A DNA stretch of 63,144 nt from Paenarthrobacter sp. Z7-10 (GTDB lineage Bacteria > Actinomycetota > Actinomycetes > Actinomycetales > Micrococcaceae). Below are positions 51,771 to 61,228 of this stretch, one piece after another. The position numbers and the translations under genes are program-made. Where the stretch lies: the NCBI RefSeq assembly GCF_026932795.1, contig NZ_JADPVH010000020.1:1-63144 (forward strand). Direction: 5' to 3'. The notes beneath the pieces were generated by a model that did not search any database, was not told the DNA's origin, and worked only from the letters and a program-made list of their open reading frames with translations. Numbering within the stretch: position 1 is the stretch's first letter; each line of letters begins with the position of its first letter.

Positions 51771-51808
51771 CAGGAAAGGGCGGCGGAGTGTCCGGCCGCC
51801 CTTTCCTG
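51771..51808 (-). terminator. terminator of the PH-domain gene
   Basis: CAGGAAAGGGCGG (51771-51783) and CCGCCCTTTCCTG (51796-51808) form a perfect 13-bp stem ten bases past the stop of the minus-strand gene ending at 51818. It should end that gene's transcript, and blocks read-through into the toxin-antitoxin pair. The preceding 160 bases (51605-51770) hold no gene that I can support. Confidence 0.8.
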
Positions 51809-51817
51809 TGGTGACAG

Positions 51818-52189
51818 CTATTTGGTGTTCAGCACGTTCCAGAGGATCAGGTCATGGGCGTGCCTGGCCTTGTCGTCGCCGCGGAAGTCCGCTTCCTTGA
51901 CGCTCCCGCCGGTATCGATCCCGATGCTGGAAGTCGATGCGAACCGTCCCATCATCGACTTGTTGGAGAGCATGGAGACGGAACGGATGTTCCTGTAGGG
52001 CACGGACACGATGGCGAGCTTGTTGCCGACGAAACTCTTGTCCTGCAGGATGACCCGCATGTTCGTTATACCGACGAAGCCGGTGCCGACGCCGATGCAA
52101 TCGTAGACGGCGTAGACGGTTTCACCCTGGAGCAGGCCCGCGTTTATCTGTGCGAGCTGCTCAGCTTTGTCGTGAATGATTTGAGTCAA
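51818..52189 (-). CDS. PH-domain-like (bPH) protein
   Basis: Protein of 123 residues. The core (GETVYAVYDCIGVGTGFVGI, TNMRVILQDKSFVGNKLAIV, SVPYRNIRSVSMLSNKS) follows the bacterial pleckstrin-homology-like fold (bPH_1). No catalytic residue is expected; such proteins may bind other proteins or membranes and form rings. It starts with TTG 52189, four bases after GGGGA. It follows a LacI-type regulator gene by 50 bp, but the content gives no link. Confidence 0.75.
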   Translation of the reverse strand: MTQIIHDKAEQLAQINAGLLQGETVYAVYDCIGVGTGFVGITNMRVILQDKSFVGNKLAIVSVPYRNIRSVSMLSNKSMMGRFASTSSIGIDTGGSVKEADFRGDDKARHAHDLILWNVLNTK

Positions 52190-52238
52190 GATGTCCCCTG
52201 GTTAGTTGATGGATGGGATCATTGCCGTGATTGCACCG

Positions 52239-53300
52239 TTAGGCGCAATTCGATCTAGCTGAACGCGCCGCGGGTACCGATTTGTCGTCGAAGCCCGGGG
52301 CGGAGGTGCTTCGACGGATCACGAGCCGTGGCTCAACGATCACACTGCCGGTCGCTCCGGGGTCCTCGATGGCGGTCAATACAAGGTCCATGCAGCGCTG
52401 CCCGAGTTCCTCGAAATCCTGGCACACGGTTGTGAGCGGCGGTGTGAAGAAACCTGATTCAGGCTGATCGTCGAAGCCCACCACGGAGATGTCCTGGGGT
52501 ACCCGCACGCCAAATTCATTGAGCGCGCACAGCAGTCCCAGCGCCATCTGGTCATTGCCGACGAATATTGCTGTTGCAGAGCGTTCGACGACGAGTCTCC
52601 TGCCGATCTCGTAGCCACTGTTGGCGCTCCAGTCGCCTTTTATCAGTAGGTCGTCTTCCAGACCGGCGGAAAGCAGCGCCGAGCTCCAGCCCTCGGCCCT
52701 TGCGGCGCCGTCTATCCAGTCGAGAGGCCCAGCGATGTGCCCGATGCGGCGATGTCCCTGTTCAATCAAATGCTCGACGGCAAGCTGGGCTCCCCGTTTC
52801 TGGTTCACCATGGCGCCGCTCACGGCGGCATTTCCAAGCGATCCCACTGCCACCACGGGAACACCGGGCTTGAGCTCGGTAAGGGACAGGAGGGTTTCGG
52901 AATGCGGCAGGATGACAACGATGCCGTCGACTGCCTGGACCATCAAGTGCCTGATAGCGTCGAAAATCGCCCTTCGGCTGACAGATCTCAGCGCCGCAAT
53001 GCTCACAAAATAACCAGCGTCCCGGGCCGCCTTCTCGACGCCGAGCAGTGTGCTGGCCGGCCCGTACTGCGCCAGCTCGCTGCCCAGGACACCGATGGTC
53101 TGTGAACGCCGGGTTACGAGACTCCGCGCTGCACTGTTGAGGCGGTAGTCCAGTTCAGAGATGGCAGCTTCAACCTTTGCCAGGGTGACCGCGCTCACGC
53201 TCGGATGGTTGTTGATCACCCGCGAGACGGTCTGGTGGGAAACGCCGGCCCGCTTCGCCACGTCCTCAAGCCGCGGCGCTCGCCCGATGCTTTTTGTCAT
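52239..53300 (-). CDS. LacI-family transcriptional regulator
   Basis: Repressor of 353 residues. The HTH and hinge are clear: RLEDVAKRAGVSHQTVSRVI, NNHPSVSAVTLAKVEAAISE, LDYRLNSAARSLVTRRSQTI. The remaining part is the sugar-binding periplasmic-protein-like core (TIGVLGSELAQYGPASTLLG, AIFVGNDQMALGLLCALNEF, DISVVGFDDQPESGFFTPPL). It is divergent from the sugar ABC transporter operon, with a TGTGAGCGCTAACA operator-like site between them, so it probably represses that operon until the sugar binds. ATG 53300. Sugar unknown. Confidence 0.92.
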   Translation of the reverse strand: MTKSIGRAPRLEDVAKRAGVSHQTVSRVINNHPSVSAVTLAKVEAAISELDYRLNSAARSLVTRRSQTIGVLGSELAQYGPASTLLGVEKAARDAGYFVSIAALRSVSRRAIFDAIRHLMVQAVDGIVVILPHSETLLSLTELKPGVPVVAVGSLGNAAVSGAMVNQKRGAQLAVEHLIEQGHRRIGHIAGPLDWIDGAARAEGWSSALLSAGLEDDLLIKGDWSANSGYEIGRRLVVERSATAIFVGNDQMALGLLCALNEFGVRVPQDISVVGFDDQPESGFFTPPLTTVCQDFEELGQRCMDLVLTAIEDPGATGSVIVEPRLVIRRSTSAPGFDDKSVPAARSARSNCA

Positions 53301-53437
53301 GGGCTAATTGTGCGGGATCCGGTTGGGCAACCACGAATGCGGGTCGCGGGAGTCCGTGGCCGGTAACGGAGCCGAACAAACTTAGACCTCCCTATCGACA
53401 CCGGCGGGAGCCCATCGCCTAAACTGCAGCCTATCCA

Positions 53438-53451
53438 TGTGAGCGCTAACA
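53438..53451. promoter_or_regulatory. LacI-type operator before sugar ABC operon
   Basis: TGTGAGCGCTAACA is a near-perfect 14-bp palindrome centred on GC, the form bound by LacI-family proteins. It lies 131 bases before the binding-protein gene and 140 bases from the LacI gene start, between the divergent genes. CCAT/ATGG flanks add weaker symmetry. Confidence 0.7.
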
Positions 53452-53581
53452 AATATGGCGTGGGTCACTCGGTCATCTGTCACTTAGGACAGAACGGTGT
53501 TCGCAGCAGCAACCAGTGTGTGCAAGCCGCAGGGGTTATCTCAGCGCTGCGGAATCCTCAGCAGCAATCAAGGGAAACACT

Positions 53582-54556
53582 ATGAAATTTCAGAAGTTGA
53601 TCGTTGGAGCCTTGGCCGCGGGTCTGGTCCTGGGAACCGCCGCCTGCGGTACCCGCGGCGCCGCCGCCCCCGCAGCGGGAGGAGACAACAGCGGTGCCCT
53701 GGTGGGCATTGCCATGCCGACCAAGACGTCGGAGCGCTGGATCAAAGACGGGGACGCCATTAAAGCCTCCCTTGAGCAGCTTGGGTACAAAACCGACCTC
53801 GAATACGGCGACGACAAGATTCCGCAGCAGGTTCAGCAGATCAGCAACATGATTACGAAGGGCGCCAAGGTTCTCATCGTCGCATCCATTGATGGAGCCG
53901 CGTTGAGCGACCAGTTGGACAGCGCGGCGAAGGCGGGCATCAAGGTCATCGCCTATGACCGCCTGATCAACGGTAATAGGAACGTGGATTACTACACCAC
54001 GTTCGACAACGAAAAAGTGGGCGTCCAGCAGGCTACGTCGCTGCTGACCGGACTTGGCGTCTTGGACAAAGACGGCAAGGAAACCGGTAAGAAGGGTCCC
54101 TTCAACGTTGAACTGTTCGCCGGCAGCCCGGATGACAACAACGCCACGTTCTTCTACAACGGTGCCATGAAGACACTGAAGAAGTACCTTGACGACGGCG
54201 CCTTGGTGGTCAAGAGCGGCCAGATCATTTCCGCTCTCACTGGCTCCGGCTACGCCACAAATGCCCTGCCCGTGATCACCGGCCAGGACGCCGAGGCAGC
54301 CTCCGTGAAGTCCATTATCGCCGGCCAGCAGTATTCGACCATCTACAAAGACACCCGGGAGCTAGGCAAGCAGGCAGTCACCATGGCCGATGACCTGCTC
54401 AAGGGCAAGACGCCCAAGGTCAACGACACCACCAGCTATGACAACAAAGCCAAGATCGTTCCGACGTTCCTGCTGCAACCCGTGGTCGTGACTAAGGATA
54501 ATTACAAAAAAATCCTGATCGACGGCGGCTACTACAAGGAATCGGACCTGAAGTAG
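53582..54556 (+). CDS. chvE: ChvE-type monosaccharide-binding lipoprotein
   Basis: Substrate-binding lipoprotein of 324 residues for the ABC importer. The leader ([18 protein letters not shown]) ends with a lipobox, so it is tethered to the membrane. The mature part is a periplasmic sugar-binding fold: [58 protein letters not shown], matching ChvE/xylose-binding proteins. The sugar could be xylose, arabinose, galactose or several. ATG 53582 is preceded by AAGGGAA. A GC-rich hairpin follows and probably stabilises this message against the downstream genes. Confidence 0.9.
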   Translation: MKFQKLIVGALAAGLVLGTAACGTRGAAAPAAGGDNSGALVGIAMPTKTSERWIKDGDAIKASLEQLGYKTDLEYGDDKIPQQVQQISNMITKGAKVLIVASIDGAALSDQLDSAAKAGIKVIAYDRLINGNRNVDYYTTFDNEKVGVQQATSLLTGLGVLDKDGKETGKKGPFNVELFAGSPDDNNATFFYNGAMKTLKKYLDDGALVVKSGQIISALTGSGYATNALPVITGQDAEAASVKSIIAGQQYSTIYKDTRELGKQAVTMADDLLKGKTPKVNDTTSYDNKAKIVPTFLLQPVVVTKDNYKKILIDGGYYKESDLK

Positions 54557-54562
54557 CCAACA

Positions 54563-54590
54563 GGCCGCGGCGGACGTTGCCGCCGCGGCC
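54563..54590 (+). terminator. intraoperonic hairpin after chvE
   Basis: GGCCGCGGCGG (54563-54573) and CCGCCGCGGCC (54580-54590) form a perfect 11-bp stem with a six-base loop just after the chvE stop, without a T-run. It more likely stabilises the chvE 3' end and trims downstream expression than fully stops transcription. Confidence 0.65.
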
Positions 54591-54653
54591 CCCGCCTGCT
54601 TCCGCACGGCGTTGCCGACTCCGGATAACCAAGCGCTAGAACTAGGACCGATC

Positions 54654-56195
54654 GTGACATCAAACATTCTCGAAATGCGCCGCATCACCAAAACTTTTCC
54701 GGGCGTCAAAGCGCTCCAGGACGTTTCCCTGGAAGTGGTCCGCGGACAGGTGCACGCGATTTGCGGCGAGAACGGGGCGGGAAAGTCCACTCTGATGAAG
54801 GTTCTCTCCGGCGTTTATCCGGCCGGTTCCTATGAAGGGGAAATTCGCTTCGAAGATCAGCTCTGCCAGTTCAAGGACATCAAAGGATCCGAGGCGGCCG
54901 GCGTCGTCATCATCCACCAGGAGCTGGCCCTAAGTCCATACCTTTCGATCGCGGAGAACATTTTCCTGGGCAATGAGCAGGCCAGGCATGGGTTTGTGGA
55001 CTGGAACAAGACCAACTTGGAAGCCTCCCGGTTGCTGGCCAGGGTCGGTCTGAACGACAATCCCATTACCAAGATCACAGATCTGGGGGTGGGTAAGCAG
55101 CAACTGGTCGAGATTGCCAAAGCCTTGTCCAAGGACGTCAAACTGCTGATCCTCGACGAGCCCACCGCGGCGCTCAACGACGAGGATTCCGCGCACCTGC
55201 TGTCCCTGATCAAACATCTTCGGGAGCAGGGCACAACGTCCATCCTCATCAGCCACAAGCTCAACGAAATCAAGGCGGTTGCCGACAAGGTCACGATTCT
55301 CCGCGATGGCCGGACCATCGAGACGCTGGACATGCACGCTGATGAGATCTCGGAAGAGCGCATCATCAAGGCCATGGTGGGTCGGGACCTGGACAACCGA
55401 TATCCGGACCACGCTCCGCGCATCGGTGTCGAAATCCTGAGGGTGGAGGATTGGACCGTCCATCACCCGGTGGACCAGAGCCGCCAGGTGGTCAAGCAGG
55501 CCAATCTCCACGTCCGTGCCGGAGAAATCGTCGGAATTGCCGGACTGATGGGTGCCGGCCGCACCGAACTTGCCATGAGCATCTTCGGGCACAGCTACGG
55601 CACCAGGATCACCGGCCGGATATACAAGAACGGCAAGGAGATCCGGACCAACACCGTCTCGGCCGCCATTAAGAACGGCATCGCCTATGCCACTGAAGAC
55701 CGCAAGCACTACGGCCTGAACCTGCTCGACAACATCATGCGCAACGTCTCCGGAGCCGCCCTGGACAAGATTTCGCGTTGGGGTTGGGTGGACAGCAACA
55801 AGGAAAATATCGTCGCCGACGGTTATCGAAAGAGCATGAACGTCAAGGCGGCAACGGTTGCGGCCATCACCGGCAAACTGTCGGGCGGCAATCAGCAGAA
55901 AGTGGTTCTTTCGAAGTGGATGTTCGCCAACCCGGATGTCCTCATCCTCGATGAGCCGACGCGGGGAATTGACGTGGGGGCCAAGTACGAGATCTACACC
56001 ATCATCAACAGGCTTGCGGATGAAGGGAAAGGGATCATTGTTATTTCCTCGGAACTGCCGGAACTGCTTGGAATCTGCGACAGAATCTACACCCTCGCCG
56101 AGGGCCGGATCACTGCCGACATCCCGCGCGGGAAAGCCACAGCGGAATATCTCATGCAATTCATGACTCAAGAAAAGGTCCAGGACGCCCGATGA
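54654..56195 (+). CDS. gguA: multiple-monosaccharide ABC transporter ATP-binding protein
   Basis: Double-cassette ATPase of 513 residues. Cassette one has [14 protein letters not shown], Walker [17 protein letters not shown], and [13 protein letters not shown]. Cassette two starts near residue 255 ([20 protein letters not shown]), has [14 protein letters not shown] as signature and [19 protein letters not shown]. It powers uptake of the sugar bound by ChvE. GTG 54654 has AGGA six bases upstream; it overlaps the permease gene by four bases (ATGA). The ChvE-GguA-GguB order is the known multiple-sugar system. Confidence 0.93.
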   Translation: MTSNILEMRRITKTFPGVKALQDVSLEVVRGQVHAICGENGAGKSTLMKVLSGVYPAGSYEGEIRFEDQLCQFKDIKGSEAAGVVIIHQELALSPYLSIAENIFLGNEQARHGFVDWNKTNLEASRLLARVGLNDNPITKITDLGVGKQQLVEIAKALSKDVKLLILDEPTAALNDEDSAHLLSLIKHLREQGTTSILISHKLNEIKAVADKVTILRDGRTIETLDMHADEISEERIIKAMVGRDLDNRYPDHAPRIGVEILRVEDWTVHHPVDQSRQVVKQANLHVRAGEIVGIAGLMGAGRTELAMSIFGHSYGTRITGRIYKNGKEIRTNTVSAAIKNGIAYATEDRKHYGLNLLDNIMRNVSGAALDKISRWGWVDSNKENIVADGYRKSMNVKAATVAAITGKLSGGNQQKVVLSKWMFANPDVLILDEPTRGIDVGAKYEIYTIINRLADEGKGIIVISSELPELLGICDRIYTLAEGRITADIPRGKATAEYLMQFMTQEKVQDAR

Positions 56196-57439
56196 TCGCT
56201 CTTCGCACCGCCCTCAACTACCTCGCCGGCCAGCTTCGCCAGATCGGCTTGTTCATCGCCCTGATCGTGATCATCCTGTTCTTCCAGGTCACAACCCACG
56301 GAATCACCCTGGCTCCAATCAACGTATCCAACCTGATCGTCCAGAACAGCTACATCCTGATTCTGGCCGTCGGCATGGTTATGGTGATCATCGCCGGCCA
56401 CATCGACCTCTCGGTGGGTTCCGTCGTCGCCTTCGTCGGCTCCATGTCCGGCGTCATGATCACCCAATGGCACCTGCCCTGGTGGCTCGCCATCGTTCTG
56501 TGCCTGGCCCTCGGCGCCGTCGTGGGCATGTGGCAGGGATTTTGGATCGCCTACTTCGGCATTCCAGCCTTCATCGTCACCCTGGCGGGCATGCTCACCT
56601 TCCGCGGCTTGACCCAGATTGCCCTGCAGAACCAGCAGATCTCGCCCTTCCCCGACGCCTTCCGCGCCCTCGGCAGCGGGTTCCTCCCGGACCTCGGCGG
56701 AGGAACATCGGCCCTCGAACCGCTGACGGTGATCCTCGGCGTCGTCGCCGCCGCCGCTCTCGTGTTCCAGGACCTGCGCCAGCGCGCGGAACGCCGCAAG
56801 CACAACCTGGAAGACGAGCCGCTGGCCTGGTTCGTCGCCAAGCTGGTCTTCACCGCGGCCCTGATCCTACTGATCACATATCTGCTGGCGGGCTACCGTG
56901 GTACTCCTGTAGTGCTCATCGTCCTTGGCCTGCTGACGGTTATCTACTCCGCGGTGATGACTAATTCCGTGTGGGGCCGTCATATTTGCGCGATCGGCGG
57001 TAACCGCTTCGCTGCCGAACTGTCCGGAGTCAAGGTCAAGCGTGTCACCTTCACCCTATTCATCAACATGGGTGTCCTGGCCGCGCTGGCCGGACTGGTC
57101 TTCACCGCCCAACTGAACCTGGCCAATCCCAAAGCTGGAGACGGCTTTGAGCTCGACGCCATTGCCGCCGTGTTCATCGGTGGTGCTGCCGTCACGGGAG
57201 GCATCGGTACCGTCATGGGTGCCATCATCGGAGGCCTCATTATCGGCCTGCTGAACAACGGCATGTCCATCCTCGGCGTCGGAACGGAGTATCAGCAATT
57301 GATCAAGGGCCTGGTACTGCTGGCCGCCGTTGCCTTCGACGTCTTCAACAAGCGCCGAGTCGGGGCCGTGCGCCGCAGCAAACGGCGTGAGGCTGCCCAA
57401 GAGGCCAAGCCCCGTCCCAAGGAAACCGTCGGCGTGTAG
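56192..57439 (+). CDS. gguB: multiple-monosaccharide ABC transporter permease
   Basis: Membrane subunit of 415 residues, about ten membrane segments. The BPD_transp_2 signature is [20 protein letters not shown], then [20 protein letters not shown], and the C-terminal [21 protein letters not shown] longer loop between the halves (residues about 165-220) is usual for XylH/GguB. It ends in a basic tail [20 protein letters not shown]. The gene overlaps gguA by four bases and closes the operon. No sugar-catabolic gene is nearby, so the substrate cannot be named. Confidence 0.92.
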   Translation: MIALRTALNYLAGQLRQIGLFIALIVIILFFQVTTHGITLAPINVSNLIVQNSYILILAVGMVMVIIAGHIDLSVGSVVAFVGSMSGVMITQWHLPWWLAIVLCLALGAVVGMWQGFWIAYFGIPAFIVTLAGMLTFRGLTQIALQNQQISPFPDAFRALGSGFLPDLGGGTSALEPLTVILGVVAAAALVFQDLRQRAERRKHNLEDEPLAWFVAKLVFTAALILLITYLLAGYRGTPVVLIVLGLLTVIYSAVMTNSVWGRHICAIGGNRFAAELSGVKVKRVTFTLFINMGVLAALAGLVFTAQLNLANPKAGDGFELDAIAAVFIGGAAVTGGIGTVMGAIIGGLIIGLLNNGMSILGVGTEYQQLIKGLVLLAAVAFDVFNKRRVGAVRRSKRREAAQEAKPRPKETVGV

Positions 57440-57523
57440 AGCCGTCGGCAGACCCTCAGGTGGGGTCGGTAGAATCTGGCCCATGATTGACTGGAATGGT
57501 TCCGTGGCGCCCGGAGGCGGTCG

Positions 57524-60130
57524 GTGAGCGCACCCGCCTTCCCCGACGTGCGCCAGCCAGTCGGCGCGGTGGCACGCCTGCTCCATGGGAGCTGGCGGGC
57601 TATGCTGCGGGCGCCGTTTAGTTGGTCTTACCTGGTCGCGCTTTGGGTACTCGGCATTATTTCCCCCGGTATCCTGATCCGCGGCCACATCGTACTGGGG
57701 GCACGCGACGTCCAAAGTTTGTACGCCGTCTCCGCCGGCAATATGCTCACCCACTGGTGGTCACTGCTAACCTCCGCTTTCTGGGCCGGGACGCCCGGCG
57801 GCTATAGCGCCGCAACGCTCCTGGTCGTGCTGATCGGCATACCGGTGGAGTACCGGATGGGCACCCGACGATTTGCCGCAGCTTCCGGGGCAACCCACTT
57901 CCTGGGCATCGTCGGAGCCATCGCCTTTTCCTGGTCCTTCAGTGGCTTGATGGGCAGCTGGTCCGAGATGCTGCGAACCCACGCCTATCTGGGTCCCAGT
58001 GCTTTCGTCTTTGGAGCCGGGATGGTCGCGACCGCATCGATGGGCACTTTGTGGCGCCGACGTCTGCGCCTTTTCACCATGGCCTTGCTGATCCTGCTGG
58101 CACTGTACAGCGGATCCTTCCCCGACGTCGTCCGTCTTGCCGCGGCTGGTGCCGGCCTGTTGCTCGGGCCGCTCTTTTTCGACCGATACCCCCACCCGGC
58201 CCTGCCAACCAGCTCACGCCGCGAGGCACGGGTCCTGATCGCCATCGTCCTCGCTGCCTCAGCCGTGGGGCCTGTGCTGGCGGGGCTCCTGCCGCACCCC
58301 GTGGGACCCCTGTCGGTGCTGCAGTTCCTGTTCACCAATATCCAGCCCGTGGATCCAGAAACCCTGCAGACGATGTGCTCCGACCCGACCCAGATCCAGG
58401 ATTGCGCGGCGGTCCACTTTCAGCTGCGTGCCGGTGCCGGCGGCATCTTTATGTCCATCCTCCCGTCCGTCCTGCTGCTGCTTGCGGCGGATGGGCTGAG
58501 GCGGGGCCGCCGTTTTGCCTGGCATCTCGCCCTCGTGCTCCAGGGCTTGCTCGCCGCTCTGGCCGGCACCTTCATCGTTCGCTTCCTGCTGCCTCGCGGC
58601 GCCGACAGGGCTCCTGGTGAAATCATGGGCGGGGTGGATCTCAACCGATTCCATCACCCGCTCAGCATCGTGCTCCCGCTCCTGCTCCCGGTCATCGTGT
58701 TCGCGGCGCTGGTCGCAACCCGGGGGCTCTTCACCGTTCCGGCACCAGCACGCACCTACAGCCGGCTGGGCCTCGTGCTCATCGGAGTCGCAGCCACACT
58801 TGCGGGAGGCTATATTTTGGCCGGCCTGCAGCTTTCCGGCGGCTTCGCCCCCGCTCCCGGACTGGCGCAACTGCTGGCCGATGTTCCCGACCGCTTCCTT
58901 CCGCTGGGTTACAACTTCGACGTTCCGCCGGCCTTCTTCCCCCAAAGTACACCGGCTGTGCTGCTTTACGAGGGCATCGGTGTTCTGTTCTGGGCCGTCG
59001 CAGGCTGGCTGCTCCTGCTCTCTTTCCGCCGGCCAGCCCGGACCGGACACAGCCGGGACAAGGACCGCGCCGGGGAGCTGTTGCGCCGAGCGTACGGCAG
59101 CGACATAGCCTACATGACGACCTGGGACGGCAACAGCTACTGGTTCTCCCCTGACGGTCAAGGCTTCATCGCCTACCGCGTGCTCTCCGGGATCGCCCTG
59201 ACCCTCGGCGGCCCGATCGGTCCCACAGAAGCTCAGCGGCAGTACATAGAGGACTTCACGTACTTTTGCGGGGTCAACGGCTGGAACCCCTGCCTCTACT
59301 CCGTAACCAGCGACGTCGAAACCGCGGCCCGCGCCCTTGGCTGGGGATCAGTGGAGGTAGCTCAGGAAACGGCTTTGGACCTCAACAACATCGCCTTCAC
59401 CGGCAAGAACTTCCAGGACATCCGGACCGCGCTGAATAAGGCTGCCAAGCAGGGAATCCGGGCCGAGTGGACCACCTATCCTGGCGCTCCTTTGGCCATT
59501 GTTGACCAGATCCATGCGATTTCCGAGGAATGGGTGGCGGACAAAGAGATGCCCGAGATGGGCTTCACTCTCGGCGGCATCGAGGAAATCAACGATGTCG
59601 AAGTAAGGTGTTTGCTGGCCATCGACGACCAGCACACCGTGCACGCGGTAACCTCCTGGCTGCCGGTGTACCGCGGCGGAGAAATCCGGGGCTGGACTCT
59701 TGACTACATGCGCCGGCGCAGCACCGGCTTCCGCTCCAGCATGGAATTCCTGATCGCTTCGGCTGCCCTCACCCTCAAGTCCGAAGGGTTCGAGTTCATC
59801 AGCCTCTCAGGTGCTCCGCTGGCACGGGTCAAGTCCGTGGGAAGCCCAGTCCCGAGCCAAGGTTCGGGTGCGCTGGACCGGCTGCTCGATTGGCTGGGCG
59901 CGACGTTGGAGCCGGTGTACGGCTTCCGTTCGCTGCTGGCCTTTAAAGCGAAGTTCCAGCCCCGCTACCATCCGTTGTACATGGTCTACCCGGACGCGGC
60001 CGCCCTGCCGAGCATCGCCAATGCCATTACCCGCGCCTACCTCCCAAAGGTCTCCATCCGGCAGCGGCTCTCACTGGCCAAGAGAATCCTGCGCCCGCAA
60101 CGCAGTCACCGAAAGGCCTCACAGCCATGA
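57524..60130 (+). CDS. rhomboid-like/MprF-like (DUF2156) fusion protein
   Basis: Protein of 868 residues in the membrane. The N-terminal 200 residues look rhomboid-like: VEYRMGTRRFAAASGATHFL, and AYLGPSAFVFGAGM at the place of the GxSG serine motif. The catalytic-His segment is replaced by VRLAAAGAGLLLG, so protease activity is unlikely. More membrane helices follow to about residue 520. The C-terminal part (residues about 525-840) is the DUF2156/LPG-synthase domain: TTWDGNSYWFSPDGQGFIAY, LGGPIGPTEAQRQYIEDFTY, and WTLDYMRRRSTGFRSSMEFL. The expected role is transfer of an amino acid from tRNA to a membrane lipid, as in MprF. GTG 57524 has GGAGG upstream. Confidence 0.75.
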   Translation: MSAPAFPDVRQPVGAVARLLHGSWRAMLRAPFSWSYLVALWVLGIISPGILIRGHIVLGARDVQSLYAVSAGNMLTHWWSLLTSAFWAGTPGGYSAATLLVVLIGIPVEYRMGTRRFAAASGATHFLGIVGAIAFSWSFSGLMGSWSEMLRTHAYLGPSAFVFGAGMVATASMGTLWRRRLRLFTMALLILLALYSGSFPDVVRLAAAGAGLLLGPLFFDRYPHPALPTSSRREARVLIAIVLAASAVGPVLAGLLPHPVGPLSVLQFLFTNIQPVDPETLQTMCSDPTQIQDCAAVHFQLRAGAGGIFMSILPSVLLLLAADGLRRGRRFAWHLALVLQGLLAALAGTFIVRFLLPRGADRAPGEIMGGVDLNRFHHPLSIVLPLLLPVIVFAALVATRGLFTVPAPARTYSRLGLVLIGVAATLAGGYILAGLQLSGGFAPAPGLAQLLADVPDRFLPLGYNFDVPPAFFPQSTPAVLLYEGIGVLFWAVAGWLLLLSFRRPARTGHSRDKDRAGELLRRAYGSDIAYMTTWDGNSYWFSPDGQGFIAYRVLSGIALTLGGPIGPTEAQRQYIEDFTYFCGVNGWNPCLYSVTSDVETAARALGWGSVEVAQETALDLNNIAFTGKNFQDIRTALNKAAKQGIRAEWTTYPGAPLAIVDQIHAISEEWVADKEMPEMGFTLGGIEEINDVEVRCLLAIDDQHTVHAVTSWLPVYRGGEIRGWTLDYMRRRSTGFRSSMEFLIASAALTLKSEGFEFISLSGAPLARVKSVGSPVPSQGSGALDRLLDWLGATLEPVYGFRSLLAFKAKFQPRYHPLYMVYPDAAALPSIANAITRAYLPKVSIRQRLSLAKRILRPQRSHRKASQP

Positions 60131-60924
60131 TCCGTCCCCCGAACGAGAACCTGCTGCGGCTCAAACCGCTGCTGCGGGCCGCGCCCGTCCTCGCCACGGT
60201 GCTTGTCTGCGCCGGCTGCACCGCATCGCAGGCAGCGACGCCGGAACCCGCGCCGTCCGGAGCAGCACACGGTCAGGCGTCATTCTCGACGCGCACCCCG
60301 GCTGGCCCGACAACAACTGCTGCCACCCCCGCGCCAACCAGCGCGGCGGCGGACCAGGTTGTGGTGATCGGGGATTCACTCAGTACGGGATACGGCACCA
60401 GCCCGGACACGGCCTGGCCCGCCCTGCTGGCGAACACATTCAAGACAGGCAGTCATCCGCTGGACATGGTCAACGCCTCGGTCAATGGAAGCGGCTACGT
60501 CAGCGCGGGCGACGGCGGCGCCACTTTCCTCTCCGAGGTCACCGGGGCCGTGTCAAGACAAACTAAAGTGGTGTTGATCTTCGGCTCCGAAAACGACATT
60601 GGAGCCGACAACAACCAACTCACGAAGGCCACCGCGGATACCTTTGCCGCCGTGAGGGCCAACGCGCCCGAGGCGGCGATCGTCGTCGTCGGGCCGCCTT
60701 CCTACACCGACAACCCGGAACCGGCCCGGTTACAGGTCCGGGACCAGGACCGCGCCGCAGCACAGGCAGCCGGAGTCCTCTACATCGATCCAATCGAGGA
60801 ACACTGGATTATGGGTAACGCGCAGGCGCTGATCGGCCCGGACGGTGACCACCCGAGCGCCGAAGGCCAGCGTTACCTGGGAGACAAAATGGAGGCGATC
60901 CTGCGCTCCGTGCTGCCATCCTGA
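60127..60924 (+). CDS. SGNH/GDSL-type hydrolase lipoprotein
   Basis: Secreted lipoprotein of 265 residues. The leader (LLRAAPVLATVLVCAGC) ends with a lipobox, followed by a Thr/Ala/Pro linker to about residue 75. The hydrolase core has block I VVVIGDSLSTGYGT with the nucleophile Ser, block III FGSENDIGADNN (Gly-Asn-type residues), and block V DGDHPSAEGQRYLG with Asp and His. Such enzymes act as esterases or deacetylases on lipids or glycans at the surface. The ATG overlaps the MprF-like gene stop by four bases, so the two are coupled and probably work on related envelope chemistry. Confidence 0.88.
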   Translation: MIRPPNENLLRLKPLLRAAPVLATVLVCAGCTASQAATPEPAPSGAAHGQASFSTRTPAGPTTTAATPAPTSAAADQVVVIGDSLSTGYGTSPDTAWPALLANTFKTGSHPLDMVNASVNGSGYVSAGDGGATFLSEVTGAVSRQTKVVLIFGSENDIGADNNQLTKATADTFAAVRANAPEAAIVVVGPPSYTDNPEPARLQVRDQDRAAAQAAGVLYIDPIEEHWIMGNAQALIGPDGDHPSAEGQRYLGDKMEAILRSVLPS

Positions 60925-61228
60925 CCGCAACGGCGGACAGGCCAAGCGATGGTCGCCAACTGCAAGTCAGGGCCGCTTCCATGGCCGGCCGTGGTCTCCA
61001 GGTCTCCGAAACATAACTCCCCCGTTGCCCATAATCCTCACAATCATTCGCCGTTACATGGTGTGGTGCTTTGGTTGATGCCTTTCAGCTGATGCTCAGC
61101 GGGGATCCCTATGCTGGGGCTGGACCGGGGTAACGCCCGTCGGTCTGTTTTGTTTTCGTGGTCAGCGTCCTCGTTTGTAAATGTCCTGTGCGGCGATATG
61201 CTCTATTACTTGGATTCGGAAGGGCGCT
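60925..61228. other. intergenic region, no gene seen
   Basis: About 304 bases between the SGNH lipoprotein and the esterase gene. I see no coding frame with a start signal, no RNA gene, no strong terminator. The last 90 bases are T/G-rich and may carry the esterase promoter, but no convincing -35/-10 pair stands out. Confidence 0.4.

Noticed and set aside
57524-60130. Active rhomboid protease
   Set aside because: The serine region (GPSAF) lacks the usual GxSG, and the His of the catalytic pair is not at its place (VRLAAAGAG), so I call it rhomboid-like only.
61181-61228. N-terminal extension of the esterase from an ATG at 61181
   Set aside because: It has no ribosome site, while the GTG at 61229 has GGAAGG at five bases and begins just before the membrane helix.
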